Positions 36,390 through 45,841 of a stretch of 64,000 nt of DNA are shown here, piece by piece. Each line of letters begins with the position of its first letter. Within the stretch, counting starts at the first letter, position 1. The DNA is from Clostridia bacterium. GTDB taxonomy: Bacteria > Bacillota > Clostridia > Christensenellales > Aristaeellaceae. The notes under the pieces were generated by a model, which saw only the letters and a program-made list of their open reading frames with translations, made no database searches and was not told where the DNA came from. The DNA is taken from contig JAFUFB010000022.1 of assembly GCA_017470145.1 (NCBI GenBank), positions 62,001-126,000 on the forward strand, read 5' to 3'. The position numbers were made by a program, and so were the translations under genes.

Positions 36390-36899
36390 TTGACCGAAAC
36401 GAATCCGGGCGAAGCCCGGGCCGAAGAAACCGTCCCGCTGAAGAAGCCTTCTCTACGCTTTATTGGCAGCTATAATCACAGCCTGGACAACAAGGGCCGC
36501 TTGGTGATTCCCCAAGGGTTTCGAGAAAAATTAGGGGAGACCTTCTGCATCGCTCCCAGCTTCGATTTCAACAGCATCGCGGTTTATCCGACGGAGATGT
36601 GGGAAAAGCGAAACCAGACCTATGAGCGGCTGGGGAATTTGAACCCCGCCTTGAACAGATATCTGGAGCAATTTTACGCCCTCAGCTTTGACGACCAGAG
36701 CTGCGACGCCCAGGGGCGCATCCTGCTGCCGGTGAACATTCGGACGAAGATCCTCCAGGAGGAGCGGGATGTGGAAATCACCGGCGCCAACGATCATGTT
36801 CGCATCGTCTCCGCCGCGGTCAGCCGCACCGGATGGGACAGCTTCCGCCAGGAGCTGCCTGATCTGCTGCAACTGATTGCCGGGCTGGAACAGGCATAA
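36390..36899 (+). CDS. mraZ: Transcriptional regulator MraZ
   Basis: A DNA-binding AbrB-like protein that controls the division and cell-wall cluster. It carries two MraZ repeats: FIGSYNHSLDNKGRLVIPQG, and later ALSFDDQSCDAQGRILLPVN. The start is TTG at 36390, preceded by AAAGGGGG. This gives about 23 extra residues before the usual MFIG-like beginning, so the 169-residue protein has an unusual N-terminal extension. No ATG fits better. It is the first gene of the cluster, but rsmH, its normal neighbour, is missing. Confidence 0.92.
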   Translation: MTETNPGEARAEETVPLKKPSLRFIGSYNHSLDNKGRLVIPQGFREKLGETFCIAPSFDFNSIAVYPTEMWEKRNQTYERLGNLNPALNRYLEQFYALSFDDQSCDAQGRILLPVNIRTKILQEERDVEITGANDHVRIVSAAVSRTGWDSFRQELPDLLQLIAGLEQA

Positions 36900-36916
36900 A
36901 TTAAGAATAGACGCTA

Positions 36917-36953
36917 CCGCCTGTTTGCCAAAAAGCCGATGGCAAGCAGGCGG
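36917..36953. terminator. 14-bp hairpin between mraZ and the FtsL-like gene
   Basis: CCGCCTGTTTGCCA pairs with TGGCAAGCAGGCGG (one G-U pair). No T-run follows, so it is probably a partial or processing structure inside the cluster. Confidence 0.5.
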
Positions 36954-36996
36954 AACCGAAAAAAGAAACCACCATAAAGGGAAGGAGTGAGGAATC

Positions 36997-37596
36997 ATGA
37001 GCACAGCGCCGGTCGGCCGGGTTCGCAGGAGCATTCGTTTTGCGCAGCTGAATGCAGAGATGAATGCAGCGCCTCAGGATTCCCCCCTTCGCAGAGAGCG
37101 CTTCTCCGGCACGGATCGGCTGGAGATGCCCTCCTTCCAGAACACGCAGGATTGGACAGGCGGCATGGGCATCAGCCCCAGCGGCCGCTTCCAGGTCATC
37201 GAGGAGCCCCGGGGGCGGCAGCATGCTTTCTCCCGGGAGGGCGTGCGGAAGGACTGGGCCCGGGGGATCACCTGGGTGCTGACCGCGGCGCTATGCGTCC
37301 TGCTGCTGGTGGGCCTGGCCTCCTTAGGCGCCAGCTCCATCCGGATGCAAAAATTAGAAACGAGAATCGCTGCCGCGGAGGCCAAGGGGGAAACCCTGCG
37401 GGCGGATCTGCAGCAGCTGAGCGGAGATATCAGCGTCTGTACCAAGGCGGTGGAGCTCAACCTGATCAGCTCCAACGGCGCGCCGACCATTTCCTTAACG
37501 GCGCCTGCCGGCGCCACCATGACGCTGGTGGAAACCTCCGTGGCCACCGCCACGCAGGAGCCGGAGATCAGGGCCGCCATGGGGAACGCGGAATAA
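36997..37596 (+). CDS. FtsL-like single-pass membrane protein
   Basis: The 199-residue protein has a long Arg-rich cytoplasmic part (residues 1-90), one membrane segment (about 91-112) and a short coiled-coil (about 115-145, MQKLETRIAAAEAKGETLRA). A Thr/Ala-rich outside tail follows. This layout and its place between mraZ and murE match FtsL, but the sequence is too divergent for a firm name. It would sit in the septum with DivIB. The neighbouring ftsI gene that normally follows ftsL is absent. Confidence 0.65.
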   Translation: MSTAPVGRVRRSIRFAQLNAEMNAAPQDSPLRRERFSGTDRLEMPSFQNTQDWTGGMGISPSGRFQVIEEPRGRQHAFSREGVRKDWARGITWVLTAALCVLLLVGLASLGASSIRMQKLETRIAAAEAKGETLRADLQQLSGDISVCTKAVELNLISSNGAPTISLTAPAGATMTLVETSVATATQEPEIRAAMGNAE

Positions 37597-37606
37597 ATAA
37601 AGGACA

Positions 37607-37634
37607 AGGGAGACTGTGTTTGTTCAGTCTCCCT
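37607..37634 (+). terminator. Hairpin/attenuator before murE
   Basis: A perfect 10-bp stem AGGGAGACTG / CAGTCTCCCT is followed by a T-rich but broken stretch (GTTGCTGTTT). It may reduce read-through from mraZ into murE. Confidence 0.6.
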
Positions 37635-37712
37635 GTTGCTGTTTCCTTCCGGGAGAAGCCCGGAGAAGGACGATGGAATGGCTTCCAAGGGAAGCGAGGG
37701 GGGAGAAAAGGG

Positions 37713-39185
37713 ATGCGATTAAAGGACTTGATTCAGGAAACGCCCTATGTCTTGGACACAAGAGGGGATCTGGACACGGAGATTTTAGAGATTACCTCCG
37801 GCAGCAAGGATAAGACGACCTCTGGCCTTTTCTTTTGCATCGTTGGCGCCCGGTTCGACGCCCATGATTATGCCTTCGAGGCGGTGGCCAATGGGTGCGT
37901 GGCCCTGATTGTGGAAAGATACGTGGAGCTGGATGTGCCCCAGGTACGGGTCAGCAATGGCCGGGCCGCCATGAGCCGCATCGCCATGGCCTTCTATGGC
38001 TATCCCTCCCGCCAGATGCGCATGGTAGGCATCACAGGCACAAAGGGAAAGACCACCACCACCTATCTGCTGAAGAGCATTATCGAGAAGGCAGGGATGA
38101 AGTGCGGCATCATCGGGTCTACGGGCTCCATGATTGCGGAGAAGCATCTGGACGGCAAGCTGACCACTCCGGACCCCATCGATCTGCAGCGGATGCTGCG
38201 GCGCATGGCGGACGAGGGAGTGCAGGTGGTTTGCATGGAGGTCAGCGCCCATGCCATCGACATGAACCGGCTGGACGGCATGGAGTTTGAGGTGGGCTGC
38301 TATACCAACCTGAGCCAGGATCATCTGGATTATTTCTACACCATGGAGCGGTATTTCGAGACCAAGAAGCTGTTTTTTACCTCCGGTATGGTGCGAAATG
38401 CGGCGGTGAACGCGGACGACGAAACCACGGCAAACCTGGTGGCGGATGTGAAGATCCCCTATGTGACCTATGCCATCGCGCTGAACGCGGATGTCTTTGC
38501 CCGGGATATTGAGATTACGGAGGAGGGGGTACATTTCTCCGTCCAAATGCAGGGCATGAGCGATCTGCGGATCCAGATGAAGATGACGGGCATGTTCAAT
38601 GTCTATAACGCGCTGGCGGCTTCCTCCTGCGCCCTGATTCTGGGCGTCGAGCCGGAGCAGATTCGGGAGGGGCTGGAGGCGGTGGCCTCCGTGCCGGGGC
38701 GCATCGAAATGCTGCAGACCGGCACGCCCTACAAGGTGATCCTGGACTACTCCCATGCCCCGGAGGCCTTGAAGAACATTCTGAAGACTGTGCGCCAGTT
38801 CACCCGGAACCGGGTTATCGCGGTGTTCGGCTGCGGCGGGGATCGGGACAAGGGCAAGCGACCCATGATGGGCGAGATCGGCGGGAAGATGGCGGATTAT
38901 TGCATCCTGACCTCCGACAACCCACGGACGGAGAATCCCCTGGTGATCCTGGCCGCCATCGAAAAAGGCATCAAGCCCACGGGCGGAAAATATGAAGTGA
39001 TCGAGAACCGCCGGGAGGCCATTCGCCGCGCCCTGGAGATGGGCGAGGAGGGGGACGTTATCGTCCTGGCGGGCAAGGGCCATGAGACCTATCAGGAGAT
39101 CATGGGCGTAAAGCGGCCCTTCGATGAAAAAGTCATCGTCAGCGAGATTCTGCTGGAAATGAGAAAGCGGGAGGAAGAGGCATGA
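37713..39185 (+). CDS. murE: UDP-MurNAc-tripeptide synthetase MurE (meso-diaminopimelate type)
   Basis: Adds the third residue of the peptidoglycan stem peptide in the cytoplasm. The ATG at 37713 follows GGGGGGAGAAAAGGG; the long open extension upstream is a shadow of the FtsL-like gene. The 490 residues have the ATP motif GTKGKTTT (109-116), EVSAHAIDMNRL, the NLSQDHLDYF block, and DNPR at 402-405, the signature for meso-DAP specificity. The stop overlaps the mraY start by 4 bases. Confidence 0.95.
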   Translation: MRLKDLIQETPYVLDTRGDLDTEILEITSGSKDKTTSGLFFCIVGARFDAHDYAFEAVANGCVALIVERYVELDVPQVRVSNGRAAMSRIAMAFYGYPSRQMRMVGITGTKGKTTTTYLLKSIIEKAGMKCGIIGSTGSMIAEKHLDGKLTTPDPIDLQRMLRRMADEGVQVVCMEVSAHAIDMNRLDGMEFEVGCYTNLSQDHLDYFYTMERYFETKKLFFTSGMVRNAAVNADDETTANLVADVKIPYVTYAIALNADVFARDIEITEEGVHFSVQMQGMSDLRIQMKMTGMFNVYNALAASSCALILGVEPEQIREGLEAVASVPGRIEMLQTGTPYKVILDYSHAPEALKNILKTVRQFTRNRVIAVFGCGGDRDKGKRPMMGEIGGKMADYCILTSDNPRTENPLVILAAIEKGIKPTGGKYEVIENRREAIRRALEMGEEGDVIVLAGKGHETYQEIMGVKRPFDEKVIVSEILLEMRKREEEA

Positions 39186-40204
39186 TTTGGCGCATGATGG
39201 CAGCGCTGCTGCTGTCCCTGGGGATTTCCCTTGGCGTGGGCCCCTGGCTGATTCGCAGGCTGAAAAAGTTGCACTTTGGCACGGTGATCTACGAGCTGGG
39301 CCCGGCCCATCAGCAGAAGCAGGGGACCCCGGTCATGGGGGGACTTATGATCGCCCTGGGCATGGTGGTTTGCCAGATTTGCCTGCGGCCTTATCCGATC
39401 CAGGGGGGCTGGGATTTGGGCCTGGGCCTGGTGGCGGTCAGCCTGCTGAGCCTGGCAGTTGGCTTTGCGGACGACTGGATCAAGGCTGTGAAAAAACGGC
39501 ATGAGGGCCTGACCCCCTGGCAGAAGATTGCCGGGCAGGTGATCGTGGCCATTGGCTTCAGCCTGTGGTGCTTTTTCAACCCGGCCATCGGCAGCCGGAT
39601 CATCGTCCCCTTCCTGCACCGGGAATGGGATCTGGGCCTCTGGTATCTGCCAGTGGTGGCGCTGCTGGTGATTTTCTATGTCAACTCCACCAATTTGCAG
39701 GATGGGCTGGATGGCCTGTTGGGAACGATCACCACCGTTACCTCCGGGGCCTGGACGGTAGTGGTGCTGTTGGGTATTTTCATTTTCGGATGGAGCCGGG
39801 AGAATTATACCTCCGTGGGGATTTTTGCCATTGGGCTGGTGGGCAGCTGCGTGGGCTATCTGCGCTTTAACCGCTATCCGGCGAAGGTGTTCATGGGGGA
39901 TACGGGCAGCATGTTTATTGGCGGAGCCACGGTGGGCCTGGCCTTGGTGACTCGGATGCCCCTGCTGCTGATTCTGATCGGCATCTGCCCCATTTTGAGC
40001 AGCGTCAGCGTGATTCTGCAGCGGTACTACTTTAAGCTGACCCGGAAATTCAGTAAGGATCACACCGGGCGGCGGCTGTTCCGCATGAGCCCGATTCATC
40101 ACCATTTTGAGAAAAAAGGATACACGGAAACCCAGATCGTCAGCATGTACGCGGGGATTACCACCATCGCCAGCCTGCTGGCCATCCTGGGCCTGTTGCA
40201 GTAG
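39182..40204 (+). CDS. mraY: Phospho-MurNAc-pentapeptide transferase
   Basis: Membrane enzyme that makes lipid I from UDP-MurNAc-pentapeptide and undecaprenyl phosphate. The 340-residue protein has about ten membrane segments. Family marks are KQGTPVMGGL, GFADDWIK, the catalytic region VNSTNLQDGLDGL, VFMGDTGSMFIGG and the SPIHHHFEKKG histidine motif. Its start overlaps the murE stop, so translation is coupled. Confidence 0.95.
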   Translation: MIWRMMAALLLSLGISLGVGPWLIRRLKKLHFGTVIYELGPAHQQKQGTPVMGGLMIALGMVVCQICLRPYPIQGGWDLGLGLVAVSLLSLAVGFADDWIKAVKKRHEGLTPWQKIAGQVIVAIGFSLWCFFNPAIGSRIIVPFLHREWDLGLWYLPVVALLVIFYVNSTNLQDGLDGLLGTITTVTSGAWTVVVLLGIFIFGWSRENYTSVGIFAIGLVGSCVGYLRFNRYPAKVFMGDTGSMFIGGATVGLALVTRMPLLLILIGICPILSSVSVILQRYYFKLTRKFSKDHTGRRLFRMSPIHHHFEKKGYTETQIVSMYAGITTIASLLAILGLLQ

Positions 40205-40216
40205 AGGAAAAGCAGC

Positions 40217-41578
40217 ATGAATTATGAAAACAAGAAGGTACTGGTGGTGGGCATGGCCCGGAGCGGCGTGGCGGTGGCAAAGCTGCTGCGGGCCCATGGC
40301 GCCCGGGTGACCATCAATGATTCCAAGGGAGAGGCAGCCCTGGGGGAGGCCCTGGACGCGCTGCGGGGGCTGGAGCTGGAATGGCAGCTGGGCTGCCCGG
40401 CAGAGCCCCTGCTGGACGGGAAGGATGTGCTGGTTATCAGCCCCGGCATCTCCATTGACGCGCCCTTCGTGCAAAAGGCGAAGGCCATGGGCCTGTATGT
40501 TACGGGAGAGCTGGAGGTGGCCTGGCAGCTGAGTCAGGGCCATCTGGTGGCCGTGACGGGCACCAACGGCAAAACCACCACCGTGTCCCTGCTGGGGGAG
40601 ATCTTTCAGAACGCCGGAAAGGTGACCCACGTGGTGGGCAACATCGGCTATCCCTATTCCCTGGCTGCCCTGGAGAGCAAGCCGGAGGACGTATTCGTGT
40701 GCGAGGTCAGCAGCTTCCAGATGGAGACGGCGGATACCTTCCATCCCCATGTGGCGCTGCTGACCAATATTACCGAGGATCATCTGAACCGCCATGGCAC
40801 CATGGCGGTTTATACCGAGATGAAGATGCGCATGTTCCAGCGCCAAACCTCGGAGGACTGGGCGGTGTTCAACGCCGATGATCCCGGGCTGAAGGGGCTC
40901 AGCCGCCAGGTGAAAAGCCGTGTGCTGAAGTTCAGCCGGAAAAAGGAGGTCCGGGAGGGAGCCTTCGTCCGGGAGGGGGAGATCATCCTGCGGATCGGTG
41001 GCGAGGAAAAGACCGTCTGCCGGACGGAGGAGGTTCGCATTCCCGGTCCTCACAACCTGGAGAACGCCCTGGGAGCCATCTGCTGCGCCGCGGTGATGGA
41101 GGTGCCCGTGCCGGTGATTCGCCATAGCCTTCGTACCTTCAAGGGCGTGGAGCATCGCATCGAGAGCACCCGGGTACTGGATGGCGTGGAATATTTCAAC
41201 GACAGCAAGGGCACCAATGTGGATTCCACCATCAAGGCGGTGGAAACCATGACGCGTCCCACGGTGCTGATTCTGGGGGGATACGATAAGAAGGTCAGCT
41301 TCGATCCCCTGAGCCAGGAGATCATGACCCATCAGGACACCATTCGGGAGATTGTGCTCATCGGGGAAACCGCCCCGCAAATCGAAGCAAGCCTGCGCAA
41401 GGCGGGGTACACGCATCTACGGCACGCCTTCTCCCTGGGGGAGGCGGTGGAAAAATGCCGGGAAATCGCGCAGCCTGGCTGGAATGTGCTGCTGAGCCCG
41501 GCCTGCGCCAGCTTCGACATGTTCAAAGATTACGAGGAACGCGGTCGAGTGTTTAAAAAGATTGTCAGCGAACTGTAA
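40217..41578 (+). CDS. murD: UDP-MurNAc-L-alanine:D-glutamate ligase
   Basis: Adds D-glutamate to the stem peptide. The 453 residues carry a Rossmann-like start (KVLVVGMARSGVAVAKLL), the ATP motif TGTNGKTTT, EVSSFQMETAD, NITEDHLNRH and NDSKGTNVDST. GAAAAGCAGC precedes the ATG, 12 bases after mraY. In most Firmicutes ftsW and murG would follow; here divIB comes next. Confidence 0.95.
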   Translation: MNYENKKVLVVGMARSGVAVAKLLRAHGARVTINDSKGEAALGEALDALRGLELEWQLGCPAEPLLDGKDVLVISPGISIDAPFVQKAKAMGLYVTGELEVAWQLSQGHLVAVTGTNGKTTTVSLLGEIFQNAGKVTHVVGNIGYPYSLAALESKPEDVFVCEVSSFQMETADTFHPHVALLTNITEDHLNRHGTMAVYTEMKMRMFQRQTSEDWAVFNADDPGLKGLSRQVKSRVLKFSRKKEVREGAFVREGEIILRIGGEEKTVCRTEEVRIPGPHNLENALGAICCAAVMEVPVPVIRHSLRTFKGVEHRIESTRVLDGVEYFNDSKGTNVDSTIKAVETMTRPTVLILGGYDKKVSFDPLSQEIMTHQDTIREIVLIGETAPQIEASLRKAGYTHLRHAFSLGEAVEKCREIAQPGWNVLLSPACASFDMFKDYEERGRVFKKIVSEL

Positions 41579-41648
41579 GTAGACTGAAGTCTGTCAATAC
41601 TCACGAAAGAATTCTCCCTCGGCGAGGGGGCAGAGAGGAGGGGCATCC

Positions 41649-42659
41649 ATGGAAAATGATCCGTTTCAAAGGCAGCAGTCCGGATCCCAGGAGCCCCTGC
41701 GGGATTGGCAGAAGGACACCTGGTATGGCCCCTATCCCATGCATGAAAACCCCTTCGATGAGCCGGAGGATGCGCCGGAGTTGCTGGATTTGCGCAGCGA
41801 CAGCCTGAAGGATCGCAGCGGCGAATTCTGGCAAACCCAGACCAGCGGATATCAATTTGGCCAGAACTCGACAGGGCGAAGCGAAAACGCCGCACCCAAG
41901 CCGAAGACGGAGAAAAAAAAGCTTTCCAAGGGGCGCAAGCTGCTGCTGGCCAGCGGGATTCTGGCGGGGCTGATTTTGATCTGGACGGTGCTGAACTATT
42001 CCGTGTTCTCCGTCCGGCGGATTGAGGTCATTGGCAACAGCCAGATCCCGGACAGCGAAGTCATTCGGCTCAGCGAAATTCGGATGGGGATGCCCATTCT
42101 TTCGCTGGACGTGGCAGCCATTGAACGGGGAATTGAGCGCAATGCGGTTTTGAAATTCAAGTATCTGGAAAAGGAGCTGCCCCATACCGTGGTTCTGCGC
42201 GTCCAGGAGCGGGAAGCCTGCTGCTGGATGACCTTCAATGGCATTATCTATACCATGGATAAGCAGCGAACCGTGCTGGCGGAGTCGGAGCAAATCGAGG
42301 AAACTCCAGCGAACCTGGTTCGGGTGGATGGCCTGGGAGTGCGGGCTGGTGCCATGGTGGGGCAGACGGTGGCGCTGGATAGCCTGGATCAGCAGGAGGT
42401 TTTCAGCACACTGTTTCTGGAAATGAAGGTGCTGGGCTGCACCGGGCTGATCGAAGAGGCGGATCTGAGCAATCTAAGCTCCCTGCTGCTGACCACCCGG
42501 GATGGATTTACCATCGCCATGGGCACCCGGGAGAACATCCACGCCAAGCTGCGCTGCATGCTTATTACCCGGGAGGAGCTGCTCCGGCGAGGGTATCAGG
42601 GGGGAGTCATCAATGTCTCTCTGCCGGAAACCCCCATCTTTTCTCCGGCAATTACTTAA
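41649..42659 (+). CDS. divIB: Cell division protein DivIB/FtsQ
   Basis: A 336-residue septal membrane protein. A long acidic, Pro-rich cytoplasmic part (residues 1-90) precedes one membrane segment (about 97-116). A POTRA domain follows (VRRIEVIGNSQIPDSEVIRL, then GMPILSLDVAAIERGIERN and PHTVVLRVQEREAC), and then the FtsQ/DivIB beta-domain. The cytoplasmic part is longer than usual. GAGAGGAGG is the ribosome site. It is the last gene of the mraZ-side block before the ftsA promoter. Confidence 0.9.
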   Translation: MENDPFQRQQSGSQEPLRDWQKDTWYGPYPMHENPFDEPEDAPELLDLRSDSLKDRSGEFWQTQTSGYQFGQNSTGRSENAAPKPKTEKKKLSKGRKLLLASGILAGLILIWTVLNYSVFSVRRIEVIGNSQIPDSEVIRLSEIRMGMPILSLDVAAIERGIERNAVLKFKYLEKELPHTVVLRVQEREACCWMTFNGIIYTMDKQRTVLAESEQIEETPANLVRVDGLGVRAGAMVGQTVALDSLDQQEVFSTLFLEMKVLGCTGLIEEADLSNLSSLLLTTRDGFTIAMGTRENIHAKLRCMLITREELLRRGYQGGVINVSLPETPIFSPAIT

Positions 42660-42706
42660 AATGTTATAAAATTGAAAGAAATTTGTAACAAAACGGCGAA
42701 AAAAAC

Positions 42707-42735
42707 TTGCATTTCACCGGTGAAGGCGCTATAAT
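42707..42735 (+). promoter_or_regulatory. Promoter of ftsA-ftsZ with an internal palindrome
   Basis: TTGCAT and perfect TATAAT with a 17-bp spacer. The spacer contains the perfect 12-bp palindrome TTCACCGGTGAA (42713-42724), which is positioned like an operator. Confidence 0.8.
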
Positions 42736-42805
42736 GAGCCAGGTTTCTTATATTTGAAGGTTTCTTTCGGGGCTTTGGGCCTGAAAACAGGGGGTTAGAG
42801 AGACG

Positions 42806-43999
42806 ATGAAGACAACCGTTGCCACCATTGATTTTGGCACCAGCAAGATCGTTACGCTGGTGGCGGAAAACAGCGGGAGTCAGCGCTGTGACATTGTGGC
42901 CGCCGGGATCGCCAGATATGACGGATATCTGGAGGAAGGGTGGAATAATCCCGAGGCGCTGGATGAGGCGATTCGCCGTTCCCTGGCGGACGCGGAACAG
43001 CAATGCGGCTCGAAGATCAAAGAAATCAACGTAGGCGTGCCCGGGGCCTTCACCCGGGTTTATGCCACGAAGGCGACGGTGACGCTGACGGGGACGGATC
43101 CCCGGGTCTCCTCCAAGGACGTGAAGGCCGCCTTCACCCTGGCGGCGGAGAAGCTGGAGGACATTCCCGGAGTGGTGATTCATTCCAGCCCCGCCTGGTT
43201 CATGGTGGATTCCAGCAAGAAGACCCTGGAGCCCGTAGGCATGAAGGGCCGGGAGATGACGGCCTTCATCAGCTTCGTGGTTGGCAACAGATATTTTATC
43301 GACGATGTAACCACCCGCATGGCGGAATTGGGCATTCAGGTCAGTGGCTTCTTCTCCACCACGGCGGGGGAGGCCATGCTCTATCTGGACGAGCAGGCCC
43401 GGGATCATACCAGCGTGCTCATCGACATGGGCTATTTGAATACTGAGATCATCGGCGTGGAAGGCGACGCCGTGATCTATCATAAGGTCATCCCGGCGGG
43501 CGGCGGCGATATCGCCGTGGCCCTGGCGGATGAGCTGGATATCAGCCTCCTGGATGCGGAGGAGATCAAGCGCAAGTTCGTTTACGGCATCGACGCGGGG
43601 GACGAAAAGTTCGAAGTTCCCGGCGCGGACGGGGAAAAGGCGGTAGCCTTCACCCGGGATCAGGTCAAGCCTGTGATCTGCAAGGCCGTGGATGAGATTG
43701 CTGAGGAGATTAAGGACGCCATCGATAACGACTTTGGCGGCCTGGGCAATTGGAGCCACGTGCTGATGACCGGCGGCGGCCTCAGCTTCAACCGGGGCGG
43801 CCGGGAATATCTGGGTGGCCGGCTGGGTCGGGCGGTGGAGGATATCCCACGCAGAACCACGAAGCTCAACAGCCACAGCTTTTCCAGCAGCCTGGGCCTC
43901 ATGGATCTGATCATCGACACCATCGAGCAACAGCGGGCCCCAGCACCGGGCGTTGGCAGCAAGGTGGCCGGGTTCTTCAAGAGCCTGCTGGGCGGCTAA
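42806..43999 (+). CDS. ftsA: Cell division actin-like protein FtsA
   Basis: Actin-fold ATPase that anchors FtsZ to the membrane. The 397 residues show the phosphate-1 region TIDFGTSKIVTLV, an SHS2-like insertion (subdomain 1C), SVLIDMGYLNTEII, a VLMTGGGLSF adenosine motif and a C-terminal amphipathic helix (GSKVAGFFKSLLGG) suited to membrane binding. It is shorter and more divergent than classical FtsA. Its position before ftsZ supports the call. Confidence 0.9.
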   Translation: MKTTVATIDFGTSKIVTLVAENSGSQRCDIVAAGIARYDGYLEEGWNNPEALDEAIRRSLADAEQQCGSKIKEINVGVPGAFTRVYATKATVTLTGTDPRVSSKDVKAAFTLAAEKLEDIPGVVIHSSPAWFMVDSSKKTLEPVGMKGREMTAFISFVVGNRYFIDDVTTRMAELGIQVSGFFSTTAGEAMLYLDEQARDHTSVLIDMGYLNTEIIGVEGDAVIYHKVIPAGGGDIAVALADELDISLLDAEEIKRKFVYGIDAGDEKFEVPGADGEKAVAFTRDQVKPVICKAVDEIAEEIKDAIDNDFGGLGNWSHVLMTGGGLSFNRGGREYLGGRLGRAVEDIPRRTTKLNSHSFSSSLGLMDLIIDTIEQQRAPAPGVGSKVAGFFKSLLGG

Positions 44000-44089
44000 G
44001 CCGAGGCTGCGGCCGAGATGCTTCGGCGGGAATTGGATTGGGATCAATTAGAGCGGAAACAGCTTTATCAAAATTCGGAGGGATCAACC

Positions 44090-45517
44090 ATGATCGAATT
44101 TCAGAACGAAGAACAGGATACCTTCGCTTCCATTAAGGTCGTCGGATGCGGCGGCGGTGGAAACAACGCGGTCAATCGCATGGTGGACGCCGGGCTGCGG
44201 GGTGTGGAGTTCATCTCCGTCAACACGGATCGCCAGGCGCTGAACCTGTCCGATGCTCAGGTGAAAATCCAGATCGGCGAAAAGCTGACCAAGGGCCTGG
44301 GCGCTGGCGCGGTGCCGGAGGTGGGCCGTCGGGCTGCGGAGGAGAGCCGGGAGGAAATCGCTCAATCGCTGAAAGGCGCCGATCTGGTTTTTATTACCGC
44401 GGGCATGGGCGGCGGCACGGGGACCGGCGCGGCCCCCATCGTGGCGGAGATCGCCCGGGATTTGGGCTGCCTGACCATCGCGGTGGTGACCAAGCCCTTC
44501 GGCTTTGAGGGCAAGCAGCGGATGAAGAACGCTGAAAACGGCATTAACGATCTGAAGCAGCATGTGGATACCCTGGTGGTCATCCCCAATGACCGGCTGC
44601 TGCAGGTGGTGAATAAAGGAACTACCATGCTGGAGGCCTTCCGCATCGCCGACGATGTGCTGCGTCAGGGCATCCAGGGCATCAGCGATCTGATCGCCGT
44701 GCCCGCCATGATCAATCTGGACTTCGCCGACGTGAAGACCGTCATGGAGTCCGGTGGCATGGCCCATATGGGAATCGGCGTGGGCAGCGGTGAAAACAAG
44801 CTGGTGGAGGCGGCGAAGAACGCCATTTCCTCTCCGCTGCTGGAGACCAATATTGACGGCGCTCGCGCAGTGCTGATCAACGTTACCGGCGGCGCGGATA
44901 TCTCCATTGTGGATATCAATGAAGCTGCCAACCTGATTATGGAGGAAGCGGATCCCGACGCCAACATCATTTTCGGCGCGGGCATCGATGAATCCATGGG
45001 GGATGATGTGCGGATCACCGTCATCGCCACCGGCTTTGAAAAGACGCCCTTCCCCACCCGGGAGCCGGCCAAGAAGCCCCGGGAGATTGAGCACGATCGC
45101 CTCTTCGGCAGCTTTGGCACCAGCGGCTTGAACCGGAACGAGAGCAGCGCGGCCCCTGAGCAAAGCAGTGGATCCCTGTTCAGCGCCACGGGAGAGACGC
45201 CTACCTTCATGGGTTCCAGCCGGCCCAGCATGGGCGTGCCGGGCAGCGTGAACACGGGATCCTTCCAGACGGGCTTCAGCTATCAGCAGGCTCAGCCCGC
45301 GATGCAGGCGCAGAATACCCGGCCCTTCCAGGCCCAGCAGCAGGATCAGGCAGCCTACGGCCAAGGCCAGGTTTTCCAGACCGCGCCGCAGCAGCCCTAT
45401 CAGCCCGCCTTTGCCAATAATGGACAGGTGACCGGCGGTTTTACCCCCATCCCTCAGACCCAGGCCATGGCTACGGACAGCCATGGGGTGCAGGGATATC
45501 TGCGGCGGAAGAAATAA
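44090..45517 (+). CDS. ftsZ: Cell division GTPase FtsZ
   Basis: Tubulin homologue that forms the Z-ring. The ATG at 44090 follows CGGAGGGA; the upstream extension is not used. The 475 residues include the [16 protein letters not shown] start, the GTP signature [10 protein letters not shown], the T7 loop region [11 protein letters not shown], a Gln/Pro-rich linker of about 120 residues, and the conserved tail VQGYLRRKK that binds FtsA. A strong terminator follows. Confidence 0.97.
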   Translation: MIEFQNEEQDTFASIKVVGCGGGGNNAVNRMVDAGLRGVEFISVNTDRQALNLSDAQVKIQIGEKLTKGLGAGAVPEVGRRAAEESREEIAQSLKGADLVFITAGMGGGTGTGAAPIVAEIARDLGCLTIAVVTKPFGFEGKQRMKNAENGINDLKQHVDTLVVIPNDRLLQVVNKGTTMLEAFRIADDVLRQGIQGISDLIAVPAMINLDFADVKTVMESGGMAHMGIGVGSGENKLVEAAKNAISSPLLETNIDGARAVLINVTGGADISIVDINEAANLIMEEADPDANIIFGAGIDESMGDDVRITVIATGFEKTPFPTREPAKKPREIEHDRLFGSFGTSGLNRNESSAAPEQSSGSLFSATGETPTFMGSSRPSMGVPGSVNTGSFQTGFSYQQAQPAMQAQNTRPFQAQQQDQAAYGQGQVFQTAPQQPYQPAFANNGQVTGGFTPIPQTQAMATDSHGVQGYLRRKK

Positions 45518-45529
45518 AATCAACCCCTC

Positions 45530-45559
45530 ATGGCGGCGCGAAAGCGCCGCTGTTTTTTT
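45530..45559 (+). terminator. Terminator after ftsZ
   Basis: GCGGCGC GAAA GCGCCGC stem-loop followed, after two bases, by seven T. Confidence 0.9.
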
Positions 45560-45622
45560 GAGTAGATTCTCTGTGGCGTAAAGCGGAAAAACATCTCGTC
45601 TCCGCGGAACAAAACTGAAATA

Positions 45623-45645
45623 GCACCTCCGCGGAGCGGGGGTGC
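45623..45645. repeat. GC-rich intergenic hairpin (dispersed family)
   Basis: GCACCTCCGC pairs with GCGGGGGTGC (one G-U) around GGA. It is nearly the same as the hairpin at 54447-54471. The 324-base gap 45518-45841 otherwise holds the ftsZ terminator and the next promoter. Confidence 0.6.
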
Positions 45646-45708
45646 GAAAAGAACATGTTACAGAGGTTTAGCTTCATGGAATTTTTGGAAAACGGTCAAT
45701 CCCCGTGG

Positions 45709-45737
45709 TTGAATTTCCCCGCGAAATTGCATATAAT
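45709..45737 (+). promoter_or_regulatory. Promoter of the solute-binding protein gene
   Basis: TTGAAT and perfect TATAAT with a 17-bp spacer, followed by a leader of about 98 bases. Confidence 0.78.
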
Positions 45738-45841
45738 GAAAAACGGTGATTTTTGCGCCGTTTCATGCCGGAAAAGGGCGGGAGGCGTGAAAACAAGAGG
45801 GAAGAAAATCTCGCGGAAACGCGATGCGAGGAGAATTTGTG

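Noticed and set aside
36987-37712. N-terminal extension of murE of about 240 codons
   Set aside because: It is the shadow frame of the FtsL-like gene; the ribosome site and family start support 37713.
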